Shown here piece by piece: positions 28,586 through 38,058 of a stretch of DNA of 64,000 nt. The position numbers and the translations under genes are program-made. Source of the stretch: Rhizobium metallidurans (GTDB lineage: Bacteria; Pseudomonadota; Alphaproteobacteria; Rhizobiales; Rhizobiaceae); the NCBI RefSeq assembly GCF_014196505.1, contig NZ_JACIDW010000002.1, forward strand, positions 248,001 to 312,000. Reading direction: 5' to 3'. Numbering within the stretch: position 1 is the first letter of the stretch; each line of letters opens with the position of its first letter. A model generated the notes under the pieces. It had not been told where the DNA came from. It did not search any database and saw only the letters and a list, made by a program, of their open reading frames with translations.

Positions 28586-29380
28586 ATGCGCCGGCTCCTG
28601 CTTTGCCTATTGCCCCTGGCCCTCATGCTCGCCGGCTGCACCTCGTCCTACGACTATCTCACCACCGCCTCCATAAACCCGAAGATGCGTTTCCAGGACA
28701 CCGATCCGCAGGATTTCGGTCCGAAGAAGCCGCAGATGAACGCCATCCACGGCATCGACATCTCCAAGTGGCAGGGCGACATCGATTGGCAGGCGGTGCG
28801 CAAGTCCGGCGTCGCCTTCGCCTTCATCAAGGCGACCGAGGGCAAGGACCGCATCGATCCGCGCTTCAACGAATACTGGCAGCAGGCCCGCCAGGTCGGC
28901 ATCCCCTACGCTCCCTATCATTTCTACTATTTCTGCTCGTCGGCCGACGAACAGGCGGACTGGTTCATCAACAACGTGCCGAAGGAAGCCAGCCGGCTTC
29001 CGCCTGTCATCGACGTCGAGTGGAACGGTGAATCGAAGACCTGCCGTACCCGGCCCGATGCGCAGACCGTGCGCTCGGAGATGAAGCGCTTCATGGACAG
29101 GATCGAGGCCTATTACGGCAAGCGGCCGATCATCTACACCTCGGTCGATTTCCACCGCGAAAATCTCGACGGCTATTTCCAGGACTATAATTTCTGGGTC
29201 CGTTCCACGGCGAAGCACCCGGAAGTCACCTACGCCAACCGTCGCTGGACCTTCTGGCAGTACACCTCGACCGGCGTCATCCCCGGCATCAAGGGGCCCG
29301 CTGACATTAACGTGTTCTCCGGTTCGGAGAAGAACTGGAATAACTGGGTCGCGTCTGTATCCAAGGATAGGAATTCTTAG
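28586..29380 (+). CDS. GH25-family lysozyme lipoprotein
   Basis: A 264-aa protein. A signal peptide ends in LMLAGC, a lipobox with C18. The glycoside hydrolase 25 domain covers about 54-255. HGIDISKWQGDIDW is the characteristic start and VIDVEWNG carries the catalytic acids (D143 and E145). RPIIYTSVDF and WTFWQYTSTGVIPGI complete the fold. It should hydrolyse the MurNAc-GlcNAc bond. I chose the ATG at 28586, which has ACGGA upstream; an in-frame GTG 13 codons earlier would disrupt the signal peptide. GH25 genes are often phage-borne, but no phage genes surround this one. Confidence 0.88.
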   Translation: MRRLLLCLLPLALMLAGCTSSYDYLTTASINPKMRFQDTDPQDFGPKKPQMNAIHGIDISKWQGDIDWQAVRKSGVAFAFIKATEGKDRIDPRFNEYWQQARQVGIPYAPYHFYYFCSSADEQADWFINNVPKEASRLPPVIDVEWNGESKTCRTRPDAQTVRSEMKRFMDRIEAYYGKRPIIYTSVDFHRENLDGYFQDYNFWVRSTAKHPEVTYANRRWTFWQYTSTGVIPGIKGPADINVFSGSEKNWNNWVASVSKDRNS

Positions 29381-29462
29381 TAACGTCCCGTTTTCTTTCT
29401 TGCTTCTGTCACAATCATTTGGGACATCGACAGCAATTCAAGCACTGACGAGGATACACTCC

Positions 29463-30710
29463 ATGCACCGCACGCCTGCAAGCCGTTCTGCGCTCGCTCT
29501 CCTCCTTGCCGCCGGCCTGGCGACCGGCGCGGCAGCGCAAACACCGGCCCCGGCCGCACCGGCGGCGCAGGCCCCGGCGACAGCAGCAGCGCCCGCCGCC
29601 TGTGACGGCGATCTCTCGACCTTCCTCGCCGGCGTCAAGGCCGAGGCGATCGCCGCCGGCGCCACCGCCGAGGCCGCCGACCAGGCGCTCGCGGGTGCCG
29701 AGATCGACCCCAAGGTGCTGAGCCGCGACCGCGCCCAGGGCGTCTTCAGGCAGACCTTCCTCGAATTCTCGCAGCGCACCGTCAGCCAGGCGCGCCTCGA
29801 CATCGGCCGCCAGAAGATGAAGGATCTGGCCGACGTCTTCGCCCGCGCCGAGCAGGAGTTCGGCGTACCCGCGGGCGTCATCACCGCCTTCTGGGCGATG
29901 GAGACCGATTTCGGCGCCGTGCAGGGCGATTTCAACACCCGCAACGCGCTCGTCACGCTCGCCCGCGATTGCCGCCGTCCGGAGCTTTTCCGGCCGCAGC
30001 TGATCGCGCTGATCGAGATGGTCCAGCGCGGCGACCTCGACCCGCAGACCAACACCGGCGCATGGGCCGGCGAAATCGGCCAGGTGCAGATGCTGCCGCG
30101 CGACATCATCGCCTACGGCATGGACGGCGATGGCGACGGCCATGTGCGCCTGAAGCAGAGCGGCCCCGACGCCATCCTGACCGCCGCCAAGTTCATCCAG
30201 AAACTCGGCTTCCAGAAGGGCCAGCCCTGGCTGCAGGAAGTCACCATCCCGCAGGACCTGCCCTTCGAGAAGTCGGGCCTCGGCGGCACGATGACCGCGG
30301 GCGACTGGTTCGCGCTCGGCGTCAAGCCGCGCAACGGTGACACGAGCTTCGGCACGCTGCGCGGCGATCTCGTCCTGCCGCAGGGGCGCCTCGGACCGGC
30401 CTTCATCGCCTACCCGAACTTCGCCATCTATCTCGAGTGGAACAAGTCCTTCATCTACACGACCTCGGCCGCCTATTTCGCGACCCGCCTTTCCGGCGCC
30501 GAGCCCTATCTGAAGGGCACGCCGGAACAGGGCCTCACCAACGACCAGATGAAGGAACTGCAGACCAAGCTCGACACGATGGGCCACGACGTCGGCGCCA
30601 TCGACGGCATTCTCGGCTCCGGCACCCGCGTCGCCATCCAGAAGCAGCAGCAGCGGCTCGGCATGCCGGCCGACGGCTGGGCGACGCCGGCCCTCCTGAA
30701 CGCGCTCTGA
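29463..30710 (+). CDS. Lytic murein transglycosylase, MltB family, with peptidoglycan-binding domain
   Basis: A 415-aa exported protein. The signal peptide is followed by an Ala/Pro-rich stretch (about 26-50) and then an SLT_2 domain (about 55-335). ITAFWAMETDFGAVQGDFNT contains the catalytic glutamate (AxETxFG) and GEIGQVQMLPRDI is the family glycine-rich motif. A PG_binding_1 domain ends the protein (about 350-415; DVGAIDGILGSGTRVAIQ). I chose the ATG at 29463, with GAGGA upstream. A strong terminator follows. Like the other hydrolases nearby, it remodels peptidoglycan. Confidence 0.92.
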   Translation: MHRTPASRSALALLLAAGLATGAAAQTPAPAAPAAQAPATAAAPAACDGDLSTFLAGVKAEAIAAGATAEAADQALAGAEIDPKVLSRDRAQGVFRQTFLEFSQRTVSQARLDIGRQKMKDLADVFARAEQEFGVPAGVITAFWAMETDFGAVQGDFNTRNALVTLARDCRRPELFRPQLIALIEMVQRGDLDPQTNTGAWAGEIGQVQMLPRDIIAYGMDGDGDGHVRLKQSGPDAILTAAKFIQKLGFQKGQPWLQEVTIPQDLPFEKSGLGGTMTAGDWFALGVKPRNGDTSFGTLRGDLVLPQGRLGPAFIAYPNFAIYLEWNKSFIYTTSAAYFATRLSGAEPYLKGTPEQGLTNDQMKELQTKLDTMGHDVGAIDGILGSGTRVAIQKQQQRLGMPADGWATPALLNAL

Positions 30711-30742
30711 GCGCTGGCGAGAGAGCCAAACACCACGACACG

Positions 30743-30768
30743 AGCCGGGCCAAGCGCCCGGCTTTTTC
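30743..30768 (+). terminator. Rho-independent terminator of the MltB-type gene
   Basis: AGCCGGGC (30743-30750) and GCCCGGCT (30756-30763) form an 8-bp GC-rich stem with a 5-nt loop, followed by a T run. Confidence 0.88.
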
Positions 30769-31028
30769 GTTTCGCGATTTCGCAAGCGTTTTCAGTGGTC
30801 TGCGCGACGCCAGCAAACCGCCACAGGCGTAAACGGGCAGTCGCCCTATTTTACGTTCCGTTAAAATGTGTGAATATTTTTCCGACCGATTTTCTCGTTG
30901 CGATTCAGCGAAGTAGCTTTTGTCACCGGCAGGAGATGTGACATTTTCGCCGCATCGCAGCAAAAAAATCGCTTTCCAACCGCCACAGTCCCGACATATT
31001 ATCACCCTGTTAACGCGAGGAGACAGAC
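30769..31028. other. AT-richer leader region before the 25-aa gene
   Basis: About 260 bp without a gene. The part from 30840 to 30920 is AT-rich (TTTTACG, TTAAAATG, AATATTTTTCC) and is the likely promoter zone of the microprotein. A long leader or a small RNA starting here cannot be excluded. Confidence 0.35.
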
Positions 31029-31106
31029 ATGGGACTGACACGATCCTTGAATGTCCTTTTGATCGGTGCGGCGTTTCTTTTCGTGCTGTCGATGCTTTTC
31101 ATCTGA
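31029..31106 (+). CDS. 25-aa membrane microprotein, unknown function
   Basis: A short frame, ATG at 31029 to TGA at 31104-31106, encodes 25 residues: MGLTRSLNVL followed by a purely hydrophobic helix LIGAAFLFVLSMLFI. A near-perfect ribosome binding site (GAGGAGA) lies 6-7 bp upstream of the ATG, and a strong bidirectional terminator follows at 31171. The design, a basic N-terminus and a single membrane helix, is that of regulatory or complex-stabilising microproteins. I recall similar tiny hypothetical proteins in rhizobial genomes but cannot verify homology. It is too short for most gene callers. Confidence 0.7.
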   Translation: MGLTRSLNVLLIGAAFLFVLSMLFI

Positions 31107-31170
31107 CACAGGATGCCGCTTCAAACGGACTATGCCGATACTCCTAGATAGCGCAGAGTTCATGAAACAG

Positions 31171-31204
31171 AAAAAGCGCATGCCAACCACGGCATGCGCT
31201 TTTT
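31171..31204. terminator. Bidirectional terminator between the microprotein gene and metF
   Basis: AAAAAGCGCATGCC (31171-31184) and GGCATGCGCTTTT (31191-31203) form a perfect stem with a 6-nt loop. A and T runs on both sides allow termination of both the plus-strand small gene and minus-strand metF. Confidence 0.92.
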
Positions 31205-31235
31205 CAGTTCTATTACCTGCGACGATCGCCCTTGA

Positions 31236-32135
31236 TCAGGCGGCAGCACCGGCGCTTTGGGCTGCGTTGCGCTTGAAGCCGAGGTTCGTCAGGACCGCCG
31301 AGACCAGCGGCGAGCGGTTCATCGTGTAGAGATGGAAATCCGAAATGCCGCGGCGGGCCAGATCCTCGATCTGTGCCGCGGCGACATCGGCCGCCACCTT
31401 GGCGCGCTCTTCCGGCTTGTCGTCGTAACCCTCGAACCGCTCATCGAGAAACGCCGGAATGACCGTGCCGCAGGCGCCGGCGAAGCGCTTCAGCTGCGTG
31501 AGGTTCATGATCGGCATGATGCCGGGAACGACGGGGATGGTGATCCCGGCCGCCCTGACCTTTTCCAGGTAGCGCTCGAAATTGTCGTTGTCGAAGAAGA
31601 ACTGCGTCAGCGCCCGGTCGGCGCCGTTGTCGGCCTTGCGCTTCAGCATGTCGATATCGGCCGCCACGTCACGGCTTTCAGGATGCTTTTCCGGATAGGC
31701 CGAAACCGAGATCTCGAAATCGCCGAGTTCGCGCAGCCCGGCGACCAGCTCCGAAGCGTTGGCGTACCCGCCAGGATGCGGCGTATAGGGCGCGCCGACG
31801 CCGTCAGGCGTATCGCCGCGCAGCGCCACGAAGTGCTTCACGCCGGCCTTGCGGAAGCTCTCGACGACGCTGTGCGTCTCTTCCTTGGTGGCGCCCACGC
31901 AGGTGAGGTGCGAGGCGGTGGCAAGCGGCGTGGAGCTGATGAAGCGCGACACGGTCGCCAGCGTCGGCGCCTTGGTCGTACCGCCGGCGCCGTAGGTCAC
32001 CGACACGAAGTCGGGGTTCCAGTCCTGCAGCTCGCTGACCGCCTTCCAGAGCTGGCCCTCGGCCTCTTCCGACTTGGGCGGAAAGAACTCGAACGAGATG
32101 CCGATCCTGTTGCGCGCGTCCTGGTTCAAAGCCAT
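31236..32135 (-). CDS. metF: 5,10-methylenetetrahydrofolate reductase MetF
   Basis: A 299-aa FAD enzyme that makes 5-methyl-THF for methionine synthesis. The N-terminal SFEFFPPKSEEAE carries the catalytic glutamate, FVSVTYGAGGTT the folate/FAD region, and HFVALRGDTPDG the conserved LRGD motif. FFDNDNFERYLEKV and VVPGIMPIMNLTQLKRF are also typical. ATG at 32135, one base after the stop of the regulator gene, so they are translationally coupled. It supplies MetH, whose 3' end lies at the right edge of this window. Confidence 0.97.
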   Translation of the reverse strand: MALNQDARNRIGISFEFFPPKSEEAEGQLWKAVSELQDWNPDFVSVTYGAGGTTKAPTLATVSRFISSTPLATASHLTCVGATKEETHSVVESFRKAGVKHFVALRGDTPDGVGAPYTPHPGGYANASELVAGLRELGDFEISVSAYPEKHPESRDVAADIDMLKRKADNGADRALTQFFFDNDNFERYLEKVRAAGITIPVVPGIMPIMNLTQLKRFAGACGTVIPAFLDERFEGYDDKPEERAKVAADVAAAQIEDLARRGISDFHLYTMNRSPLVSAVLTNLGFKRNAAQSAGAAA

Positions 32136-32136
32136 G

Positions 32137-33162
32137 TCAGTCTCTCCCGGCAAATGTGGGTACGGCGTGATCGCTCTCGGCGGAGGCCATCAGGCGCCTG
32201 GGGTCGCGCGCGAGCCAGATGGTGACCGTAAGCCCCTGCCCGCTCCCGTGCCCCGGATGAAGATCGACGACCTGCTCGATATCGAGCCCCGCCTTGCGCA
32301 GCCAGTCGGTCATCGACTGGTGCGAGAAGCCGAGGCGCACATGCGCGTGGTCGTCACGAAGATATTCCAGCGTGTGAGGCGCCAGATCGATGATGACGAG
32401 CCGTCCGCCCGGGCGCAGCATGCGTGCCGCTTCCCCAATGGCGATTTCCGGCTGGTCGAAGAAGTGCAGGACCTGATGGATCGTCACCAGATCGAAATCC
32501 TGCGCCTCGAAAGGCAGGTTCAGGATATCGGCATGGCGCACCGAGGCCTTGGTGATGCCCGTACGGTCGAGATTTGCGCGCGCCACGCTCAGCATGTCGC
32601 GGCTGGCATCGACGCCGATCGCGCGGCGGTAGAGCCCCGACAGAAGCTCGAGGATGCGGCCGGTGCCGGTTCCAAGATCGAGCAGCGAATCGATCGGCTG
32701 GTTGCCGAGCAGCCGGATCACGGCGGCATCGACTTCCTCGTCGGCCGCATGCAGACGGCGAAGCTCGTCCCACTCGGCGGCGTTGCGGCTGAAATAGTCC
32801 TGCGCCCGCTCCGAGCGCTGCCGCTTGACGGCATCGAGCCGCTCGCCGTCGCGCAGGATGACAGGATCGTTCTCGGAAGCATGCGCGAGAAGATTGCGCA
32901 CGAAGCTCGCCGCCTTCCCCTCCTGCCGCAGCCGGAAATAGGCCCAGGCGCCCTCCTGGTAGCGGTCGATGAGATCGGCTTCGCCAAGCAGCTTGAGATG
33001 GCGCGAGATACGCGGTTGGGATTGTCCGAGAATTTCGGTAAGATCGGTCACCGTCACGTCGCCGGCGGCCAGCAGCGCCAGAAGACGCAGGCGCGTCGGC
33101 TCGCCCGCCGCCCGCAGCACGTCCACCAACGCATCCAAACCTAGCCTGACGGGTTCACCCAT
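32137..33162 (-). CDS. ArsR-family regulator fused to a SAM-methyltransferase-like domain (SahR-like)
   Basis: A 341-aa protein with two parts. An ArsR winged helix (about 10-95; GEPTRLRLLALL and QPRISRHLKLL as recognition helix) is joined to a class I methyltransferase-like domain (about 120-300; LLDLGTGTGRILEL at 160-173). This architecture is that of SahR, a repressor of the methionine/SAM cycle described in Proteobacteria that senses S-adenosylhomocysteine. Its place directly upstream of metF agrees. A perfect 16-bp palindrome lies just upstream. I chose the ATG at 33162; an ATG at 33180 also reads in frame, but neither has a strong ribosome binding site. I am confident of the family, less so of the ligand. 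Confidence 0.85.
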   Translation of the reverse strand: MGEPVRLGLDALVDVLRAAGEPTRLRLLALLAAGDVTVTDLTEILGQSQPRISRHLKLLGEADLIDRYQEGAWAYFRLRQEGKAASFVRNLLAHASENDPVILRDGERLDAVKRQRSERAQDYFSRNAAEWDELRRLHAADEEVDAAVIRLLGNQPIDSLLDLGTGTGRILELLSGLYRRAIGVDASRDMLSVARANLDRTGITKASVRHADILNLPFEAQDFDLVTIHQVLHFFDQPEIAIGEAARMLRPGGRLVIIDLAPHTLEYLRDDHAHVRLGFSHQSMTDWLRKAGLDIEQVVDLHPGHGSGQGLTVTIWLARDPRRLMASAESDHAVPTFAGRD

Positions 33163-33180
33163 ATCCGATCCAATCAACAT

Positions 33181-33196
33181 ATAAAGATATCTTTAT
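33181..33196 (-). promoter_or_regulatory. Palindromic operator of the sahR-metF operon
   Basis: ATAAAGATATCTTTAT is a perfect 16-bp inverted repeat immediately upstream of the regulator's possible start codons. It has the size expected of an ArsR-family site and stands out in AT content. Binding by the adjacent SahR-like protein is inferred. Confidence 0.75.
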
Positions 33197-33296
33197 GTGA
33201 AATGATTTGGTCGTGCAAGCGCGATTTCGATCGGTTCACGAAATTCACTAGGCAAATCGCGACATGATCGACCATGGAAGAAACCCACCTCCGCCG

Positions 33297-33429
33297 CCCT
33301 CATTGCCGTGCCCAGGCTCTCGCCCGGGCGATGTCACAGCAATCCAGCGCCCAAGTCCTTGGGGCGAAACACTCTCTTCACGGCGCCGACGCGCCGTGGC
33401 TGGATCCCGGCTCAAGGCCGGGATGAGGG
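33297..33429. repeat. Palindromic intergenic repeat, copy 1 (RIME-like)
   Basis: A 133-bp element bounded by CCCTCATTGCC and GGGATGAGGG, with internal AATCCAG, CCCAAGTCCTTGG (33350-33362) and CTGGATCCC (33400). A second copy lies at 61173-61294 with the same order of blocks and the same 50-bp distance between CCCAAGTCCTTGG and CTGGATCC. It resembles the palindromic intergenic elements common in Rhizobiaceae (RIME type, from memory). It fills the gap between sahR and the ettA terminator. Confidence 0.8.
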
Positions 33430-33450
33430 ATGTCAAGGGTTTCCACAGAA

Positions 33451-33476
33451 CAAAGAACCCCGCCGAAGCGGGGCTC
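33451..33476 (-). terminator. Rho-independent terminator of ettA
   Basis: On the minus strand GAGCCCCGC-TTCG-GCGGGGTTC forms a GC stem capped by a stable tetraloop and followed by TTTG. It lies 27 bp past the ettA stop. Confidence 0.82.
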
Positions 33477-33502
33477 TCAAGCATGCTGATGAACAGCAAA
33501 CC

Positions 33503-35152
<1,650 letters not shown>

Positions 35153-35286
35153 CGGTAATTCTGCTCCGGGGGAAATTGGTTTGCCGCTATGTAGGCGAAT
35201 TGGCGGCCGGGAGCAACGCGCCTATGGCAAAATCCAATCGCTTTGTCGCATATCACCCGCCCTTTGCAGCTGAAAATCAGCCCGCG

Positions 35287-37095
35287 TTACCGCAAGGCGG
35301 CATGATCGATCCGGAAAAGCTGAAAATCGCTGCGCGTGGGTGGATTGATCCGCTCCAGTCCCGGCCAGCCATCCCCGCGCGCCAGCGCGGCATAAAGCGG
35401 CGCCTGCGCCGGATCAGCTTCCAGGGGAAAGCGGCAGACGGCAACATAATCGAACGGTGCGAGCGCTTCTCGGCGCAACTGCGGGTCCGAGGTCATGAAC
35501 GCCTGGAACATCCGCTTCATGCCGGGTGACGCCCGATGGAACGGAATCGCACCAACCGAAAAGCCCGTTGGCGCCGCCAGGAGAAGAGGCATTGCAATCC
35601 CCTGCGGTGTCGCAACGCGCCCCGGCGGGACGGCTTGGAGCACGGAGAAATCCTGTCGCTCGCATTCGCTCGCCGTCATGTAGTCGACCTCGTCGAACTT
35701 GTGCGCAACTGGCGGCAAAAGCACGAAGAAGAGACAAAGCGCGGCGGCAACAGCGGCGGTCGCGACCGCGGAAAGCCGATAAGCCTTGTCGAAAGCCGGC
35801 AACTTCATCGTCATCGTCGCAATGACGGCGGGCAGGAAAACCGGCATCAGCGCGATCGGAAAACGAATGTTGCGCGTCACGAAAGCGGTGAGGATGAGGG
35901 CGCCCAATGCCATCAGATAGGCGATGAGAGGTCCAAACGACCGCGTCTGCATCCTGAACCGGACCAGCGGACCGGCATAGGCGCCAACGGCAGCCGTCAA
36001 TGCGAGAAGCAGCAATAGATCATATTGGCCGTTCTCGTAGAAATAGCGGATGCTCTTTTCCTGCCAAACACGGTTGAACCACAGCTCGCGCGACAGCGGG
36101 TCGATGATGCCGTACGGCCCCGAAATGCAGGATGGGAAGAGGAAGGCGGCCGCGATCAGAACGGCGCCGGCCGGAATCGCCAATGCCAGTAGCCGCATGA
36201 CAGGGCCCGCACGATCACTCTGGATCGCCACACATGCGCCGAGAATGGCGGAAAATCCTGACAGCAGGAAAATATAGGGAGCCGAGAAGGCATCGCACTG
36301 CGTCGAAACGGCAGCCGCAGGCCCGAGGAACGCCATGGCGGACACAAGCGTCACGGTCGCCATGGAGACGGACGACGCAATGATGACAGTGCGAACCCCC
36401 GCGACATTGCCGATGTAGCAAAGGACGAGCCCGCCATAGGCGATGGCGATGAAAGGCAGGCATTCAAGGCCGACCACCGTCGAGATCGCCGCGCCCGCTC
36501 CAATCATCAGCCCGCCAGCCCGATCCCACCGCACGAGCCCGGCGATGATCATCATGAGCGCAACGATCTGCATGTTATGATGATCGATGCGACCAGGTGA
36601 AAACTCCAGCACACCCATGCTCATCAGCACGGTCGCAAGCATCAGCGATACCGTGAGTGCCGTTCCCGTCAGCGAAAACCCCGCAAGCAGACGCCGTGCT
36701 GTCGCAGCCACCAGCAGACAGCAGACCGCGAGCAGCATCGGCGGCCAGAGCTGAAAGGCAACGGAAAGCCCCTGCGAAGGGGCCATGAAAGGCTGCAGCA
36801 GCCAGGCAATCGCCACATAAGGGAGATCGACCAGGCGCGACCAGGGCGACACGTAGGTCGCCGGCATGGAGATGAATGGCAGCGAAAGATCGAACCAACT
36901 CCCCTGCGCGGACATCAGGTGCCGGATCTGGAGTTCGCGCAACTGATCGTCGATATCGCCGACGAACCTTATGCCATCAGCGAGATCGACCAACACGATC
37001 GCCAAGGCGGTGGCATAAACGACCAGAAACATTCGCCACAATGTCATCTCGCCTGCAGCAGCCTGATCGCTTTCACATGCAACCATATCGGACAT
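35287..37095 (-). CDS. Polytopic membrane protein resembling GT-C / STT3-type glycosyltransferases
   Basis: A 602-aa protein with about 11-13 membrane helices and a C-terminal soluble part of about 120 residues. In the first external loop GDIDDQLRELQIRHLM and SPWSRLVDLPYV appear. A later loop has GVLEFSPGRIDHHNMQIV. A DxD-like acidic first loop and a G-x-x-DHH motif are hallmarks of the GT-C fold, especially STT3/PglB/AglB oligosaccharyltransferases. It is too divergent for me to name a substrate. It could transfer a sugar from a polyprenyl carrier to a surface glycan or protein. It has no glycosyltransferase cluster nearby, and its neighbours are ettA and RNase T2. Confidence 0.6.
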   Translation of the reverse strand: MSDMVACESDQAAAGEMTLWRMFLVVYATALAIVLVDLADGIRFVGDIDDQLRELQIRHLMSAQGSWFDLSLPFISMPATYVSPWSRLVDLPYVAIAWLLQPFMAPSQGLSVAFQLWPPMLLAVCCLLVAATARRLLAGFSLTGTALTVSLMLATVLMSMGVLEFSPGRIDHHNMQIVALMMIIAGLVRWDRAGGLMIGAGAAISTVVGLECLPFIAIAYGGLVLCYIGNVAGVRTVIIASSVSMATVTLVSAMAFLGPAAAVSTQCDAFSAPYIFLLSGFSAILGACVAIQSDRAGPVMRLLALAIPAGAVLIAAAFLFPSCISGPYGIIDPLSRELWFNRVWQEKSIRYFYENGQYDLLLLLALTAAVGAYAGPLVRFRMQTRSFGPLIAYLMALGALILTAFVTRNIRFPIALMPVFLPAVIATMTMKLPAFDKAYRLSAVATAAVAAALCLFFVLLPPVAHKFDEVDYMTASECERQDFSVLQAVPPGRVATPQGIAMPLLLAAPTGFSVGAIPFHRASPGMKRMFQAFMTSDPQLRREALAPFDYVAVCRFPLEADPAQAPLYAALARGDGWPGLERINPPTRSDFQLFRIDHAALR

Positions 37096-37168
37096 CGGTC
37101 GTCACTCATGCTGTTTGTCACCGTCAGCCTTCATGATAGACGCCAAAAATTGAGATTATGCTACGGCC

Positions 37169-37903
37169 TCAAAACCCCGCCGCGTCGACGATCCCCTCGT
37201 TGCAACCGAACGATGTCTTGCCCGCTCCCTGGATGAGATCGCCGAGATCCCTGGCCTTGCCGTCCGTCGTATCGGCGGAAAGGCCGATCGTCAGTTCGCT
37301 GATGACGCGGCTGTCGCCGGACCTGCGGCAGCTCATCTTCACCCGGTCGCCGGCGCCGGGACCGAAGCTCTTGTCGAACGCCGCCCTGATCGCGTCCCCG
37401 GTCAGTGACTTTCCGATATTGGCGGCGAACAGCTGCTGGACCGCCGATCCGTTCAGGTCCTCGATCAGCCTGACGGCATCGGCGAAATAGGCGTCGGCGC
37501 TCATGCCGCTGCAGGTGCCGTGCTTTATCCATTCATGCCGCTCCAGCGCCGATTGCGTCCCCGGCATCACCCTGTCGAGCGATGCCCTCGTCCCGGCCGA
37601 AAGCGTCACTTCCGGCAGCTCCTTCCAGCCGCCATTCTTGTCGGCCGATTGCTGCGCATCGGGCACGCCGCAGTAGTTCTTGCGCATCGGCCAGAGGCCG
37701 TGCAGCGCGAAATTGCTGGCGTCGTAACGGTCGCCGCCCTGGCTGGCGCATTCCGGCTTGCGCTGGTTGGTCTGGCAGAAGGCCGGCTGCCAGCTCGCCG
37801 CGAGGATGAAGCGCGTGCGCCCCAAGCCCTCCTGGGCAAGCGCCCCACCGGCCATGATCGTCAGGAAGAACAATGCAACGACACGCGAAAGAGACCTGCC
37901 CAT
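37169..37903 (-). CDS. Secreted RNase T2-family ribonuclease
   Basis: A 244-aa protein with a signal peptide ending ALAQ. The two catalytic segments are FALHGLWP (CAS I, H68) and HEWIKHGTCSG (CAS II, H123/E124/H128). Cysteines around 43, 52, 78 and 131 fit the family disulfides. RNase T2 enzymes cleave RNA to 3'-phosphates through a 2',3'-cyclic intermediate, usually in the periplasm or outside the cell, and may help scavenge phosphate. I chose the ATG at 37903 because GGGGG lies 6-10 bp upstream; the longer frame lacks a signal peptide. Confidence 0.9.
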   Translation of the reverse strand: MGRSLSRVVALFFLTIMAGGALAQEGLGRTRFILAASWQPAFCQTNQRKPECASQGGDRYDASNFALHGLWPMRKNYCGVPDAQQSADKNGGWKELPEVTLSAGTRASLDRVMPGTQSALERHEWIKHGTCSGMSADAYFADAVRLIEDLNGSAVQQLFAANIGKSLTGDAIRAAFDKSFGPGAGDRVKMSCRRSGDSRVISELTIGLSADTTDGKARDLGDLIQGAGKTSFGCNEGIVDAAGF

Positions 37904-38058
37904 ATCCATCCCCCAGAAAGAACAATTCATGAACATCAAAGCATGCGGCGCCTGTTCCGGCAAGCGGCAAAACGCGACGCGCGAAAATCTCCGGCACAAC
38001 CCGCCGCGCCTGTTGCATTTGACCGCTGTTCTGGTCTTCTCCCGCCACGGAGGAAATC

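Noticed and set aside
28586..30710. Prophage remnant around the GH25 lysozyme gene
   Set aside because: The lysozyme has a lipobox and neighbours are chromosomal; no phage structural, integrase or holin genes are seen.
32137..33200. SAM riboswitch upstream of metF
   Set aside because: metF starts one base after the regulator gene, and no SAM-II-like leader is visible; a protein operator explains regulation.
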